The position numbers were made by a program, and so were the translations under genes. DNA of 64,000 nt. It comes from Bidens hawaiensis (taxonomy: Eukaryota > Streptophyta > Magnoliopsida > Asterales > Asteraceae). The stretch is from contig JAIQDT010006487.1 in the NCBI GenBank assembly GCA_021521415.1, positions 62,001 through 126,000 on the forward strand. Reading direction: 5' to 3'. The notes beneath the pieces were generated by a model, which did no database searches, was not told the origin of the DNA, and saw only the letters and a list, made by a program, of their open reading frames with translations. Below are positions 32,986 through 42,999 of this stretch, one piece after another. Numbering within the stretch: position 1 is the first letter of the stretch; each line of letters opens with the position of its first letter.

Positions 32986-33869
32986 ACACATAACTGAAAC
33001 CAACCGAATTTGCATCGACTGGTTGTGTCAAAACTTGCGATGACAACGCTTGTATTTTACCGTTGCCCTAGTTTTAATGACTTTCCCGGTGCAACGCTAT
33101 GGGTAAATCAATAGTTACCTACAAAGTGAAAGTGAATTGAATGTAAATTTGCTAATAAAGTGAAATTCTACTTGCTAAAATACAAACCAAAACTTCAAAA
33201 GCTAGGGGTGTGAAAAAACCAAGCTAACCACAAACTCTAATATCTTGAGCTTGGTTCGTAGTGATTTACGAGAGCTTGATCCTGGCTCTTTTCGAGTTAT
33301 ATGTTTTCAAGCTTTAGCTTGACTCAGTTCGGCTTCTTTATTATTTTTCAAATAATTTATACGCATTACCCTATAAAAGAGCCTAAGCTCGACTCAAGCT
33401 TATGTGAAGTACCTTAATCAAGCCAAAACTAGGATTGAGTTGTCCTGTAGAGTGAAATTAATGTACAAAAGTCCTAAAAAGTTAAAACATAAAAATACAC
33501 AAAGTAATCTCGAACTTAATAACTAAACGAGCTTTATTTAAGGCTCGTACCTAGTTTATTTAAGCTTTTTATTGATCCGATATCAAGTATCTCGCTAGAA
33601 GCTCGTTTGGTTTACATCCTAAGAGCATCCCAGCCCATTCCCTACCATAACAATATAATTAAACAGAAATCACAATATTTCTTTTCATCGTTTCAATTAA
33701 ATAATACTATTTTGTATCTTTATCATTATGTTTTGCATTCTTAACAAATATTATAAAAAATTGTACGGTGTGAACAGTAGAACCTTTGATTTAACTTTCT
33801 CGAATAACATTCTCTCTTATCTACTCACAGCCACTTATAATCATACCACATAATAATACGATCCAAATA

Positions 33870-34010
33870 TTATTTAATTTAATATATACTAATTAAAATT
33901 ATATATTATTTAGTTTCCTTATTATACTATAATTATAATCCTTATTATTTATCTTTTTCTATTTTTATGTCTTATTTTTCCTATATATTGTAATCTTTGT
34001 TTAATTAATT
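33870..34010 (+). repeat. Gypsy LTR fragment, direct orientation
   Basis: Matches the first ~150 bp of the LTR at 34517 (AATATATACTAATTAAAATTAT, TAGTTTCCTTATTAT, TTTTATGTCTT, CCTATATATTG). It is fused at about 34003-34020 to the tail of the oppositely oriented LTR. Confidence 0.75.
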
Positions 34011-34020
34011 AATTTAATAA

Positions 34021-34380
34021 CGTAAAGTGGGTTAGGCTCCAAGAACTTGAAAGAAGAAGAGAAATTGAAGTTTGAATAATTTTTTGATTATTTTTCTTAT
34101 TCTTTTTCTTAAACAAAGATTAATATATTGGAAAAACAAGACATAGAAAAAACATAAATAATAAGGAAACATAATTATAGTGTAATAAGGAAACTAAATA
34201 ATAGATAACTTTAATTAGTATATATTGAATAAATTAATATATTTGGATCATATCAATTCCTCACTTATACAAATTGTCCTTGTCCTTAAGGACGGAAACC
34301 AAAAACGCTTGGTGTGTGCCAAGGTGTAGCCTTCCATCTGGAAGACGCAAATGACCCAGATAAAGACACGTCCACGGGAT
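34021..34380 (-). mobile_element. Gypsy 3' end (pol tail, PPT, LTR), minus strand
   Basis: Read on the minus strand: pol tail with CTTGGCACACACCAAGCG and TTTCCGTCCTTAAGGACAAG (about 34290-34345), then GAGGAATTGATA and the LTR (34255 down to 34021). It is the inverted partner of 34430-34798. Confidence 0.75.
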
Positions 34381-34429
34381 GCAAGTGGCGCATGTTGTGG
34401 CGACCTGTTGAGACTAGCCCATATGTAGT

Positions 34430-34798
34430 TGTCTGGCTTGAATGGCGGTCATCGTGGCACACACCAAGCTTTTTCGGTTTCCGCCCTTGAGGACAAGAAC
34501 AATTTGAGCGAGGAATTGATATTATCCGAATATATTAATTAATTTAATATATACTAATTAAAATTATCTATTATGTAGTTTCCTTATTATATTGTATTTA
34601 TGTTTTCTTATTATTTATCTATTTCTATTTTTATGTCTTGCTTTTCCTATATATTGAAATCTATGTTTAAGAAAAAGAATAAGAAAAATAATCAAAAAAT
34701 TATTCAAACTTCAATTTCTCTTCTTCTTTCTCATCTTGAGCCTAACCCACTCTACGGGTCTAACGGGACATTGACCATCTTGAATCGGTCTCTATCAA
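34430..34798 (+). mobile_element. Gypsy 3' end (pol tail, PPT, LTR), plus strand
   Basis: Pol tail TGGCACACACCAAGC (34455), GGTTTCCGCCCTTGAGGACA, then GCGAGGAATTGATA and the LTR from 34517 (TGATATTATCCG ... GTCTCTATCA, about 282 bp, TGATA/TATCA ends). The end is inferred from that inverted pentamer. The conserved CTTGAGGACAAG words are typical of Ty3/gypsy pol ends. Confidence 0.72.
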
Positions 34799-34901
34799 TT
34801 TTGTGCTTTTTTACATTGTTTGCATGCCTCCTTCGGCACGTGAAGACCTTATCATGGCCCTGATCGAAAAATCGATTGTCTATTGATCCAACAAGAATCA
34901 A

Positions 34902-35074
34902 ATGCCGCCCAACAAGAAACTTTTGACAAATTACACTTTTGACCTCCTCGGTGATAACCGACCCCAACCCAGCAACAACCCTAATACCGGCACAGACCCC
35001 ACCCCGTATCAGTTTACACCACCCAACACCCCAGTGCTAGCCCTTTCCAAAGTCGATAATGATCTCCCTATATT
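34902..35074 (+). other. Possible gag N-terminus fragment, cut by the C3 LTR
   Basis: ATG at 34902 opens a Pro/Asn-rich reading frame (MPPNKKLLTNYTFDLLGDN ... PYQFTPPNTP) without stop up to the C3 LTR edge at 35075. I do not recognise it. Composition resembles retrotransposon gag N-termini, but no signature is decisive. Confidence 0.3.
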
Positions 35075-35571
35075 TGTATAACAACCTTTGATCATTGGCT
35101 TTTGAGAACACTTGATAGAGCTTCATTATCCATGGCGGATGAATCAATCGGATCTAGTCTACAATATGCTTGAGTGAACGACTGATTAGGTTAACTATGT
35201 GTTCAGTGTATGTAATGAGAAATTTTTTTGGCAAAAGTAACGAGGCAAATCCGAATAATAATAATGACTGATAATTAACAGATAAGTTACAGAGGTATAT
35301 ATAGGCGATGGTTCATTCATTATACCTACACAAGGAATGAGCATCCCATTAGTTATGCCATTAATTATACAAACCATAACGAATGAACTTCATACTTTAC
35401 TTCTCATTCATTAACAACTCTAAAGAATGAGGTCCAAAACATACAGTTTCATTCCCTATACATTCTTTAGCGAATGAGCCTTTAAACACAATTACATAAA
35501 TATCCCTATACATTAGATCTAATTTCCTAATACGTTAAACAAAGACTGAGACGAAAAACGATGTATCAACA
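35075..35571 (-). repeat. 3' LTR of SIRE-like copia C3
   Basis: Minus strand TGTTGATACATCG (35571 down) to GGTTGTTATACA (35075); about 497 bp, TG...CA. A TATATATACC promoter-like motif lies near 35295-35305. Bases 35310-35480 hold about eight GAATGA/TCATTC words in both orientations. Next to it is the PPT CGAGACGAGGGGAGTT (35572-35587). The 5' partner lies outside the window. Confidence 0.75.
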
Positions 35572-35587
35572 AACTCCCCTCGTCTCG
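35572..35587 (-). promoter_or_regulatory. Polypurine tract of C3
   Basis: Minus strand CGAGACGAGGGGAGTT directly before TGTTGATAC, same position and style as the C1 and C2 tracts. Confidence 0.75.
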
Positions 35588-35675
35588 AACTTTGTGATAT
35601 TCAACTCTTTTATTTTCTGGTCTTCCAGTCAACAAAACTATGAATTCCAAATGCATGACAAACACGAACAACCCA

Positions 35676-35830
35676 TTAGAATTGCATAGCCAGCTCGTTG
35701 TCTTCGTTGTGCGCCCATCTGGTCTGATTATGAAATAACAAATTTTTATTAGACTCGGATAAGTTGAACAAACACAACGGATCAGTTACCCAAGTAAATT
35801 CCAAATTAACTTTATAACCCAACACGATCA
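35676..35830 (-). pseudogene. C-terminal end of C3 ORF4, severed by gypsy A
   Basis: Minus-strand frame resumes directly after the gypsy A insertion (VLGYKVNLEFTWVTDPLCLF ... MQF, TAA at 35676-35678). Its other part ends at 45174 with IHWWYYDDKTSEAVI, matching the WWYVDSQTAEAV region of C1 ORF4; the downstream length to the stop is also comparable. No stop falls between the two halves once the insertion and one GATCA copy are set aside. Confidence 0.75.
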
Positions 35831-37987
35831 TGTAAGGCCCCGTTACCAGTGCCTCACTTTAACGTTGGATTTACTCATTAACATAGTGCTAAATATCAGA
35901 GTTAATAAAAACATTCGCGGAATATTATAAACATTCGAACCATTTCATTACATGACCATTAATCCTTGTCTTAACGAACATTCAAATTATTTAAACATAA
36001 AACATTGTCTTTTAAATATCATAACATAACATTTCATTGAGATGCCAGTGTCTTCAAATCCGTGCCATGTGCTTCCCCTCAAGCAAGTTGCCTCATTCTA
36101 CTCACCTGCGTGCATACTAAAAGTCAGCTACGCTGAGTGAGTTCTAGTTAATCAGACGACATACAATACATTCACATACTGACATATCCACCTGAAGGTA
36201 CACACCTTCATATTTACTTACATGCGTACATACATTCATACTTTCGTCCTTTCTTTCATACTTACATAATACTTCCATTCGTACATATATGTTTTAAGAG
36301 CATTTCGCTCTATTAACTTCGCCGATATTATTAGGGTCGGTTCCCCACATTCGCCGATACTATTAGGGTCGGTTCCCTTCATTCGCCGATACTATTAGGG
36401 TCAGTTCCCTACGTTCTACGATACTATTAGGGTCGGTTCCCTTCATTCGTACTACCATAACATACCTGCCAATTCACATACTTTCCTTGACAATGTGTGC
36501 AATCTCCGAAGAGCGTTCACGTACCATTAACATATCATACATACATTATTCATACATCATATATATTCATAGATACATCATTCATACATCATACATATCA
36601 TCATATCCTTAACTTCCACCTGAAGGTACATGCAATATCCGAAGATCGTTCATACACCATCAAGCAATCATCATACATAAATCATACAAGGCATACACTT
36701 ACCATTTAAGGTAAGTGTATTAACTATCACATCGAGTATGCACACAGCCCCGAAAACATAATAAGGAAGTGGGGCTAGAAACTCACCTCAATGCGGTTGC
36801 GTTCATCGTTTATGGTTATTCCCCTCTTTGGCTGTGCACGACTAACTGTATAAAAATTACGCATATTAATTACTATCACTATCCATATCATATTTCTAGT
36901 CCAATTATAACCATCAACGAACGGGGGTCCAAGGGGCAGATCCCCTGGCTAGGGTCGAGCTGTCTTATCACATTTTCAATTAGCATATTGAATCATTAAC
37001 TAATTTGCTACTTAAAAGTTCAAGGGATTTTTTGGAATTAAATCATTCTTTTTCTAAGTTCACGGACCATTCTGTCCTTTTGTTCAACTTCTAGTTCGTT
37101 ACATTTCTCTTAACGAATTGGCTTATCTTAGCGAACTAGTCCATGTAGCGAATTGAACCCTTAAACGAACTAGACCTTATAACGAACTGGTCCTTTGACG
37201 AATCAGTTCATGTAGCGAATCAGTCTATGTAACGAATTGGACCTTCCAATTCGTTATCTCCTTTAACGAATGACTATAACGAATCAAGTGTGATTCGTTA
37301 TCTTTTCCCTTAATGAATTGAACACGAACTGAAGCTAGTTCCCTATGCTTTCTTTAACGAACTACTTGGCAAATCACCCCTAGTTCGTTAACTCCCCGTT
37401 AACGAATTAGGGTTAGGTCAGATAATGTCAAGAACATTCTCTGACATTCTTACCTCATATTACCCTTTTCCGGCGCCTCCGCCGGAAAACCGCGGATTCG
37501 CCGGAAAAACGAGTTTTAACTCGTTTTTCGCTCCTTTCGATCCAGATCTGAGCTAGGGTGATCCCTAAGCTCATCTTAGGTTCGGTTTATACCCGATTCC
37601 ATCCGGATCTCGTGAGTTAAACTGTTTAACTGTGTCGGCTCGTCATTTCGCGATTATATATAACGGGTTTAAGCTCATACAACATCATCCTATCATTACC
37701 TTAGGTCGGGATCGGTTATTCTTCTATGTTTCGGCTAGAGAGTGAGAGAGAGACTAGAGAGAGAGCTTAAGTGTGTGTTTTGATGGTGTATGGAATATGT
37801 GTGAAATGAAATTAAATGGGTGATTAAAGGTGTATATATTTATTGATCATGGGCTTAAGCCCATGGTCTTTCCCCCTTTCCTTCATAACCCAAGTCCATA
37901 ACCCATATCCATTTACCCAACACTAGCCCAACTCGTAATAACTCATTTTTCATTTATTAACCGAAACTCGAGAAACGGGATGTTACA
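35831..37987 (-). repeat. 3' LTR of gypsy A (2,157 bp)
   Basis: Contains four tandem 32-bp units (CGCCGATACTATTAGGGTCG...) at 36320-36447, a palindrome ACACTTACC-ATTTAA-GGTAAGTGT at 36695-36718, and a cluster of TAACGAAT/ATTCGTTA words at 37085-37400. It differs from the 5' copy in tandem-unit number and lacks the extra GC-rich block at about 44060-44145. Confidence 0.95.
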
Positions 37988-38001
37988 AGTCTTCCCTCCT
38001 T
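37988..38001 (-). promoter_or_regulatory. Polypurine tract of gypsy A
   Basis: Minus strand AAGGAGGGAAGACT immediately before the LTR start TGTAACATCCC, preceded by TTTTGGGGACGAAACC, the usual gypsy pol end. Confidence 0.88.
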
Positions 38002-38030
38002 AAAGAGGTTTCGTCCCCAAAATCTAACTA

Positions 38031-39318
38031 TTACATAAGCAAATTCGGATAAATCTTGCGCATCTCATCCTCCGCTTCCCACGTGGCACCCGATCCTTTG
38101 TGATGTTTCCATATCACTTTCACTAATGGGATAACTTTATGACGAAGCTGCTTCTCCTTGCGATCAACTATCTCGATTGATTGCTCGATGTAGTTCAGCC
38201 GTTCATCAACCTCAATGTCCATTAATGGCACGTGCGATGTGTCATCAGCCATACATTTTCTCAGATGGGAAACATGGAAGGTTGAGTGAATTCCTTCTAA
38301 CTCTTCTGGCAAGTCTAACATGTAAGCCACTTCACCTACTCGCTCTAAAATTTTGAACGGTCCAATGTACCTCGGACTCAACTTTCCCCTCTTCCTAAAA
38401 CGAATAGTTCCTTTCCAAGGCGAGACCTTGAGCATCACATTGTTACCAAAGTTAAACTCAATCAGTCGTCGCCGTTTATCAGCATACGACTTCTGTCTGT
38501 CTTGAGCAACTTTCATTCTTGCCTTAATCTGATCAAACTTTGAAGAAGTTTCTCGAAAAACTTCCAAACTTCCCGTCTCCTTTTGACCAATCTCTCCCCA
38601 ACGTACCGAAGTTCTACAGCGTCTTCATATAACATCTCGAATGGTGGTATACCAATACTTGAATGGTAACTGTTTTTGTAGGAGAATTCTGCTAGATGCA
38701 GATGATCATCCCAACTTCCACCAAAGTCTAAAACACAAGTAGTATATCCTCAAGGGTTTGGACCGTCCTTTCAGACTGTCCATCTGTTTGAGGATGATAC
38801 GCCGTACTGATGTTCAATCTCATTCACATGGCTTCATGGAACTTCTTCCAAAACCTCGAAGTAAAACGAGTATCTCTATCAGACACAATCGATAACGGTA
38901 CTCCATGCTTGAACAAGCTTGCCAACGTTTCTGACAAGATAGCCTCTAATATAGGCAGAAAGTGAGCACTTTTGGTTAAACGGTCCACAATCACCCAGAT
39001 GGTATCATGATGATTAGCTGTACGAGGTAGCTTAGTTATGAAATCCATGGTGATGTGTTCCCATTTCCATTCTGGTATCTCCAAAGGTTGCATCTTTCCA
39101 TAAGGTTTCTGATGCTCTGCCTTGACTTGTAAACAAGTTAAGCACTTACTGACATAATCTACCACGTCATTCTTCATTCCTGGACACCAATAGTCTCTTT
39201 TCAAATCTTGGTACATCTTCGTAGTTCCTGGTTGAATCGAATACCTTGACTTATGAGCTTCATCTATGATTCGACCTCTGAGATCTCCATGGTGTGGAAT
39301 CCACATACGGTCAAACCT
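38031..39318 (-). pseudogene. Integrase and chromodomain-like tail (gypsy A)
   Basis: Minus strand. Zinc region [13 protein letters not shown] ... YVSKCLTCLQVKAEH (39150-39260); DDE core: ITMDFITKLP (about 39040), [27 protein letters not shown] (about 38830-38890); the Glu-bearing HPQTDGQSERTVQ-like region near 38740-38790 is in another frame. The tail, open 38031-38567, has [33 protein letters not shown] and a chromodomain-like end (IEIVDRKEKQLRHKVIPLVK ... SGATWEAEDEM). At least two frameshifts between 38570 and 38820. Confidence 0.9.
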
Positions 39319-39321
39319 AGT

Positions 39322-39960
39322 CTAAACACCATGCGTGTTTTCCATCAACTCGTCTTGCTGACCGAAAATCCTTTCTTTCTTTACTAGCCCTTTATCTACC
39401 AGCACTTCTGACTGCACCTTGATGATTTTTTCAAATAAGCTTGAGTTCATAATTAGCTTATATGACTTTACTATTGCAATGACTTCCTCAATCTTATGGA
39501 TTAGCGCATCAGCGCCCACGTTAGCTTTACCAAGGTAGTACTTAATATCACAGTCGTAATCCTTTATCAATTCTAACCATCTTCTCTGCCTCGTGTTCAA
39601 TTCCTTATGCTCTAAGAAGTACTTTAAACTCTTATGATCTGTGTAAATGGTACACTTAGTACCATATCGATAGTGTCTCCATATCTTGAGAGCATGCACT
39701 ACTGCTGTTAGATCCAAATCATGCGTCGGATAAGTACTCTCATGGACTTTCAACTGTCTAGACGCGTAAGCTATCACCTTTCCTCGTTGCATCAACACGC
39801 AACCTAACGCACGATGCGAAGCATCAGTACAAACAACCAAATCCTCGTCACCATCGGGTAAAGCAAGGATTGGAGCTTGCGTGAGTCTCTTCTTTAACTC
39901 CCGAAAAGCCCCTTCTTGAAACTTACCCCAACTGAATACCGGTCAACGGTGCGGCTATCT
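39322..39960 (-). pseudogene. RNase H domain (gypsy A)
   Basis: Minus strand, open 39322-39840: [78 protein letters not shown]. Catalytic Asp in CTDA and TDHKS present; the usual ADALSRK reads ADALIHK. The stop at 39322-39324 lies in the linker to integrase. Confidence 0.9.
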
Positions 39961-41199
39961 TGGAGAAACCTTCGATGAATCTCCTATAGTAGCCAGCTAA
40001 CCCTAGGAAGCTTCGTATATCAGTCGGATTCTGTGGAGTTTTCCAATTAGTTATCGCTTAAATCTTAGCTGGGTCCACGGTAATCCCTTCAGGATTAATC
40101 ACATGACCTAGGAATTGCACTTCCCGTAGCCAGAACGCGCATTTCTAAAACTTAGCGTACAACTTCTCTTTCTTCAGAGTCTCCAATACCTCTATCAGAT
40201 GCTCAGCATGATCAGACTCGCTCTTTGAATAAATTAATATATCGTCGATGAAGACAATAACCTACTTATCCAACATTGGCCGACACACCCTATTCATCAT
40301 ATCCATAAATGCTGCAGGAGCATTTGTTAGACCGAATGACATTACGAGGAACTCGTAGTGTCCATACTGCATTCGGAACGTTGTCTTAGGGATGTCTGCC
40401 TCATTCACATTCAGCTGATGATAGCCTGATCTGAGATCTATTCGTGAGAACCAACTTGAACCTTGCAGTTGGTCAAACAGATCATCAATCCTTGGCAAAA
40501 GATATCTATTCCTTACCGTAAGCTTATTCAACTAGCGATAGTCTATGCACATTCTCATACTTCCATCCTTCTTCTTCACGAACAACACTGGCGCGCCCCA
40601 AAGGGAAACACTTGGTCTTATGAAACCTATATCGAGGAGTTCCTATAGTTGGGACATCAATTCTTTCATCTCAGACGACGCTAGACGGTAAGGTGCTTTC
40701 GCGATGGGCTGAGCTCTAGGTATTAAATCTATGTGGAATTCTTTCTCTCGCTCTTGTGGCAACCTTGGAAGATCCTCTGGGAATACTTCTGGGTAATCGC
40801 GCACTATAGGTACATCCTTCATTTCTTTTGGCTCGGTCTTAGCGTTGACAACATACGCCAGGTAGGCACCGCACCCTCGCCTTAACAAACCTTCGGCTTT
40901 CATCATTGAAATGACGTTAAACCCTGAACATTCCTTATCACCAAAAACCGTCACTGCACTACCATCTAAAGACTTTAGCTTTATTATTCTACTCTTACAT
41001 ACTATCTGAGCTTCATAATCAGATAACCAATCTATTCCCAAGACTACATCGAACCCTCTTTAGGTCATAACATACAAAGTAACAGGGAACTCATGTCCCT
41101 CTAACTCTATCTTACAATCCTTAACCATTTTCATTATTTTCACCGAGGTGTCACTAACGGTTTCTACTATGAAGGTTTCAGATGCTTGGCAACTTTTCA
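39961..41199 (-). pseudogene. Protease (active site lost) and reverse transcriptase (gypsy A)
   Basis: Minus strand. After SISASV (about 41203-41220) the catalytic DTG segment expected next is missing and the sequence resumes at the post-flap part (FIVETVSDTSVKIMKMVKDC), then VVLGIDWLSDYEAQIVCKS (40990-41045). RT: VFPEDLPRLPQ, the CIDYR-like region, [19 protein letters not shown] (40470-40525), [31 protein letters not shown], catalytic [11 protein letters not shown] (about 40227-40258), YAKF-stop, [19 protein letters not shown]. In-frame stops at 40259-40261 and elsewhere, and one stop (TAG) directly after RT position YVMT at about 41060. Confidence 0.9.
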
Positions 41200-42549
41200 T
41201 TATACTGAAGCAGAAATACTGTTTACTAAGAACGTACCCGTCACAACATCAAGAATCTGCCTAGCTTGTTCTTGGGTCAGCATGTAGGCTCTAGTTCTCG
41301 GCCTCGCTTGATGAGCATCTTTCTTCTCACTCCCTCCAGCTTCACCACTCACACAAGTCCACGCCAAGTGACCTGTCTGTCCGCACTTATAACACGCGGG
41401 CTTTGCATTGCAATCTTGAGCAAAGTGCTCCACCTTACCACATTTTTAGCAGGCATTTCACCCTGATCTACACTCCCCACCATGGGACTTCCCACACTTG
41501 CGGCACACCTCAGACCCAGTGCCCCACTTGCACTCTCCAGCGTGCATCTTTCTACACGTCCTACATGACCTTTTCTCCCACACTTTTGGTTACTTGTTCT
41601 TGGGGGTCCACATCTGAGTACCAGGTCGTTTGGCAGGCACGACCCACTTATTCTCCTTCTTCTCTTCCATAGACACCTCATATGTCAAGTCCTCATAAAC
41701 CGTTTCTGCGAGCCCCACAGCAGAATCAAAAGTACCAGGTCTACCAGCCTTGACCAAGATGGGAACATCCTGTGGCAGTCCCCTAAGGTAGCATTTTATC
41801 CCTTGGCCTCGGTGTTCACCATATCTGGCACCAACCTTGACAGACGATTGAACGCGGTGCGTCATCTTACCCGCCCTCAGACTCAAGAATTTAATCTCAA
41901 CCTTCTCTACCTCTGCATCAGCACAGAATCATTTCATCACTAACTCCTTCAGATCGTCTCATCTCAAGGCCTTGATCTCTTCTCAACTCTTCCTCTGCTC
42001 AACTGTCTCCCACCAGTACATCGCCTCCTCAACGAATGATTGGGTAGCATACCCCACAGCTTGGTCTGGACGGCATTCTCTAATTTGCATAAGTTTGTCC
42101 ATCGCGGTTATCCATTGGAGAGTAGCGATTGCGTCTTCCAAGCCAGTTAGCTTTGGTGGATCACAGCCTTTGAAAGACTTATAGTTGCATCCACCACGAC
42201 CCCTCTTCCTATCATCAACCTTTACCGATTTAACCACGCTCAATTCTTCCCTCTCCCCTTTATCATCCTTCTTACCATCACCTTACGCCCTCTCAGCGGT
42301 TCCTTCTCGGCCTCCAGCAGACTTATCGGGATTCATGTTTTTCACATCAGCTTCTACCGCTTGAGCAATGGCAGTTTGAATTACATGATCCAGTTGAACT
42401 CCCTCGTTGTTACTCAGATTTCGAACAGCTGAACTTCCTTCGCCTTCATTGTTAGTGGCTGCCTCTACTGAAGGTTCTCGGTCAAAACGTGGCCTACCAC
42501 GACGTCCTGTACGCCCTCCTTTTCTAGCAGCTTTCTTAGCTCCAGCCAT
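41200..42549 (-). pseudogene. gag with four cysteine knuckles (gypsy A)
   Basis: Minus strand; ATG 42547-42549 (MAGAKKAARKGGRTGRRGR). Basic N-terminus, capsid with FKGCDPPKLTGLEDAIATLQ (about 42120-42180), CRPDQAVGYATQSFVEEAMY, WW, and VPILVKAGRPGTFDSAVGLA. Nucleocapsid: two short-form knuckles CRTCRKMHAGEC and CRKCGKSHGGEC (41480-41560), then C-KCGKVEHFAQDC and CYKCGQTGHLAWTC (41355-41430). The frame is broken near 42283, 41990 and 41590 by stops; most occur where the family has Gln, Arg or Trp. Confidence 0.87.
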
Positions 42550-42984
42550 TCGTATTTTATAAGGAAACACAAACGTCATCACTTAAGGAACCATTTAGTA
42601 CAAGGATAGTAAGGCTAACAGGTAATTACAATGGCCAGCTGTGATTAGCTGCTTACGTTACCTTCTGTGTCCTATACACTTCCTCTTATGAGTCTATTTG
42701 TGCTAGTTCTTCTTCTAACAATTAGACACTCAAACAGTTCATATCATCACATACTCATATCCCTAGCCATTAAGCTAGAATTCATACATTCTTTATTTAG
42801 AAATTACGCAAACATCCAGACATCATTCTACTTTACACGTGAATTTAATAACATACTTTACCTTTACTTAGCTTGCTTGAGTGACACATAGCATTCTCGT
42901 ACTGGCATCTTCTTTTTTTTCTTACTTTTATTTCATTCTCTGTTCGAGTCTAAGCATGTAGGATGCTTAAATCTCTCGAACTTT
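42550..42984 (-). other. 5' leader of gypsy A
   Basis: Between PBS and gag; AT-rich, no ORF or recognisable motif. Confidence 0.6.
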
Positions 42985-42996
42985 GCTCTGATACCA
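42985..42996 (-). promoter_or_regulatory. Primer binding site of gypsy A (initiator-Met tRNA)
   Basis: GCTCTGATACCA on plus, TGGTATCAGAGC on minus, three bases from the LTR end GGCCTTACA. Confidence 0.95.
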
Positions 42997-42999
42997 ACT

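Larger units (their letters stand above)
31951..33869. other. Intergenic AT-rich sequence
   Basis: No protein. It holds a (TAA)n/(TTA)n microsatellite (32488-32535) and the ~66-bp degenerate tandem array described separately; 33200-33620 is rich in AAGCTTGG/CTCGAGTT-like words (GAGCTTGA, CTTAGCTTG, CAAGCTT) without clear order. Confidence 0.5.

Noticed and set aside
34600..34863. 87-codon ORF with Ser/Leu-rich start
   Set aside because: Runs through the gypsy LTR and its flank; composition reflects AT-rich LTR, no domain seen.
36320..36447. CRISPR-like array of 32-bp repeats
   Set aside because: Units are directly adjacent without spacers, in a plant LTR, and vary between units. Ordinary tandem repeat.
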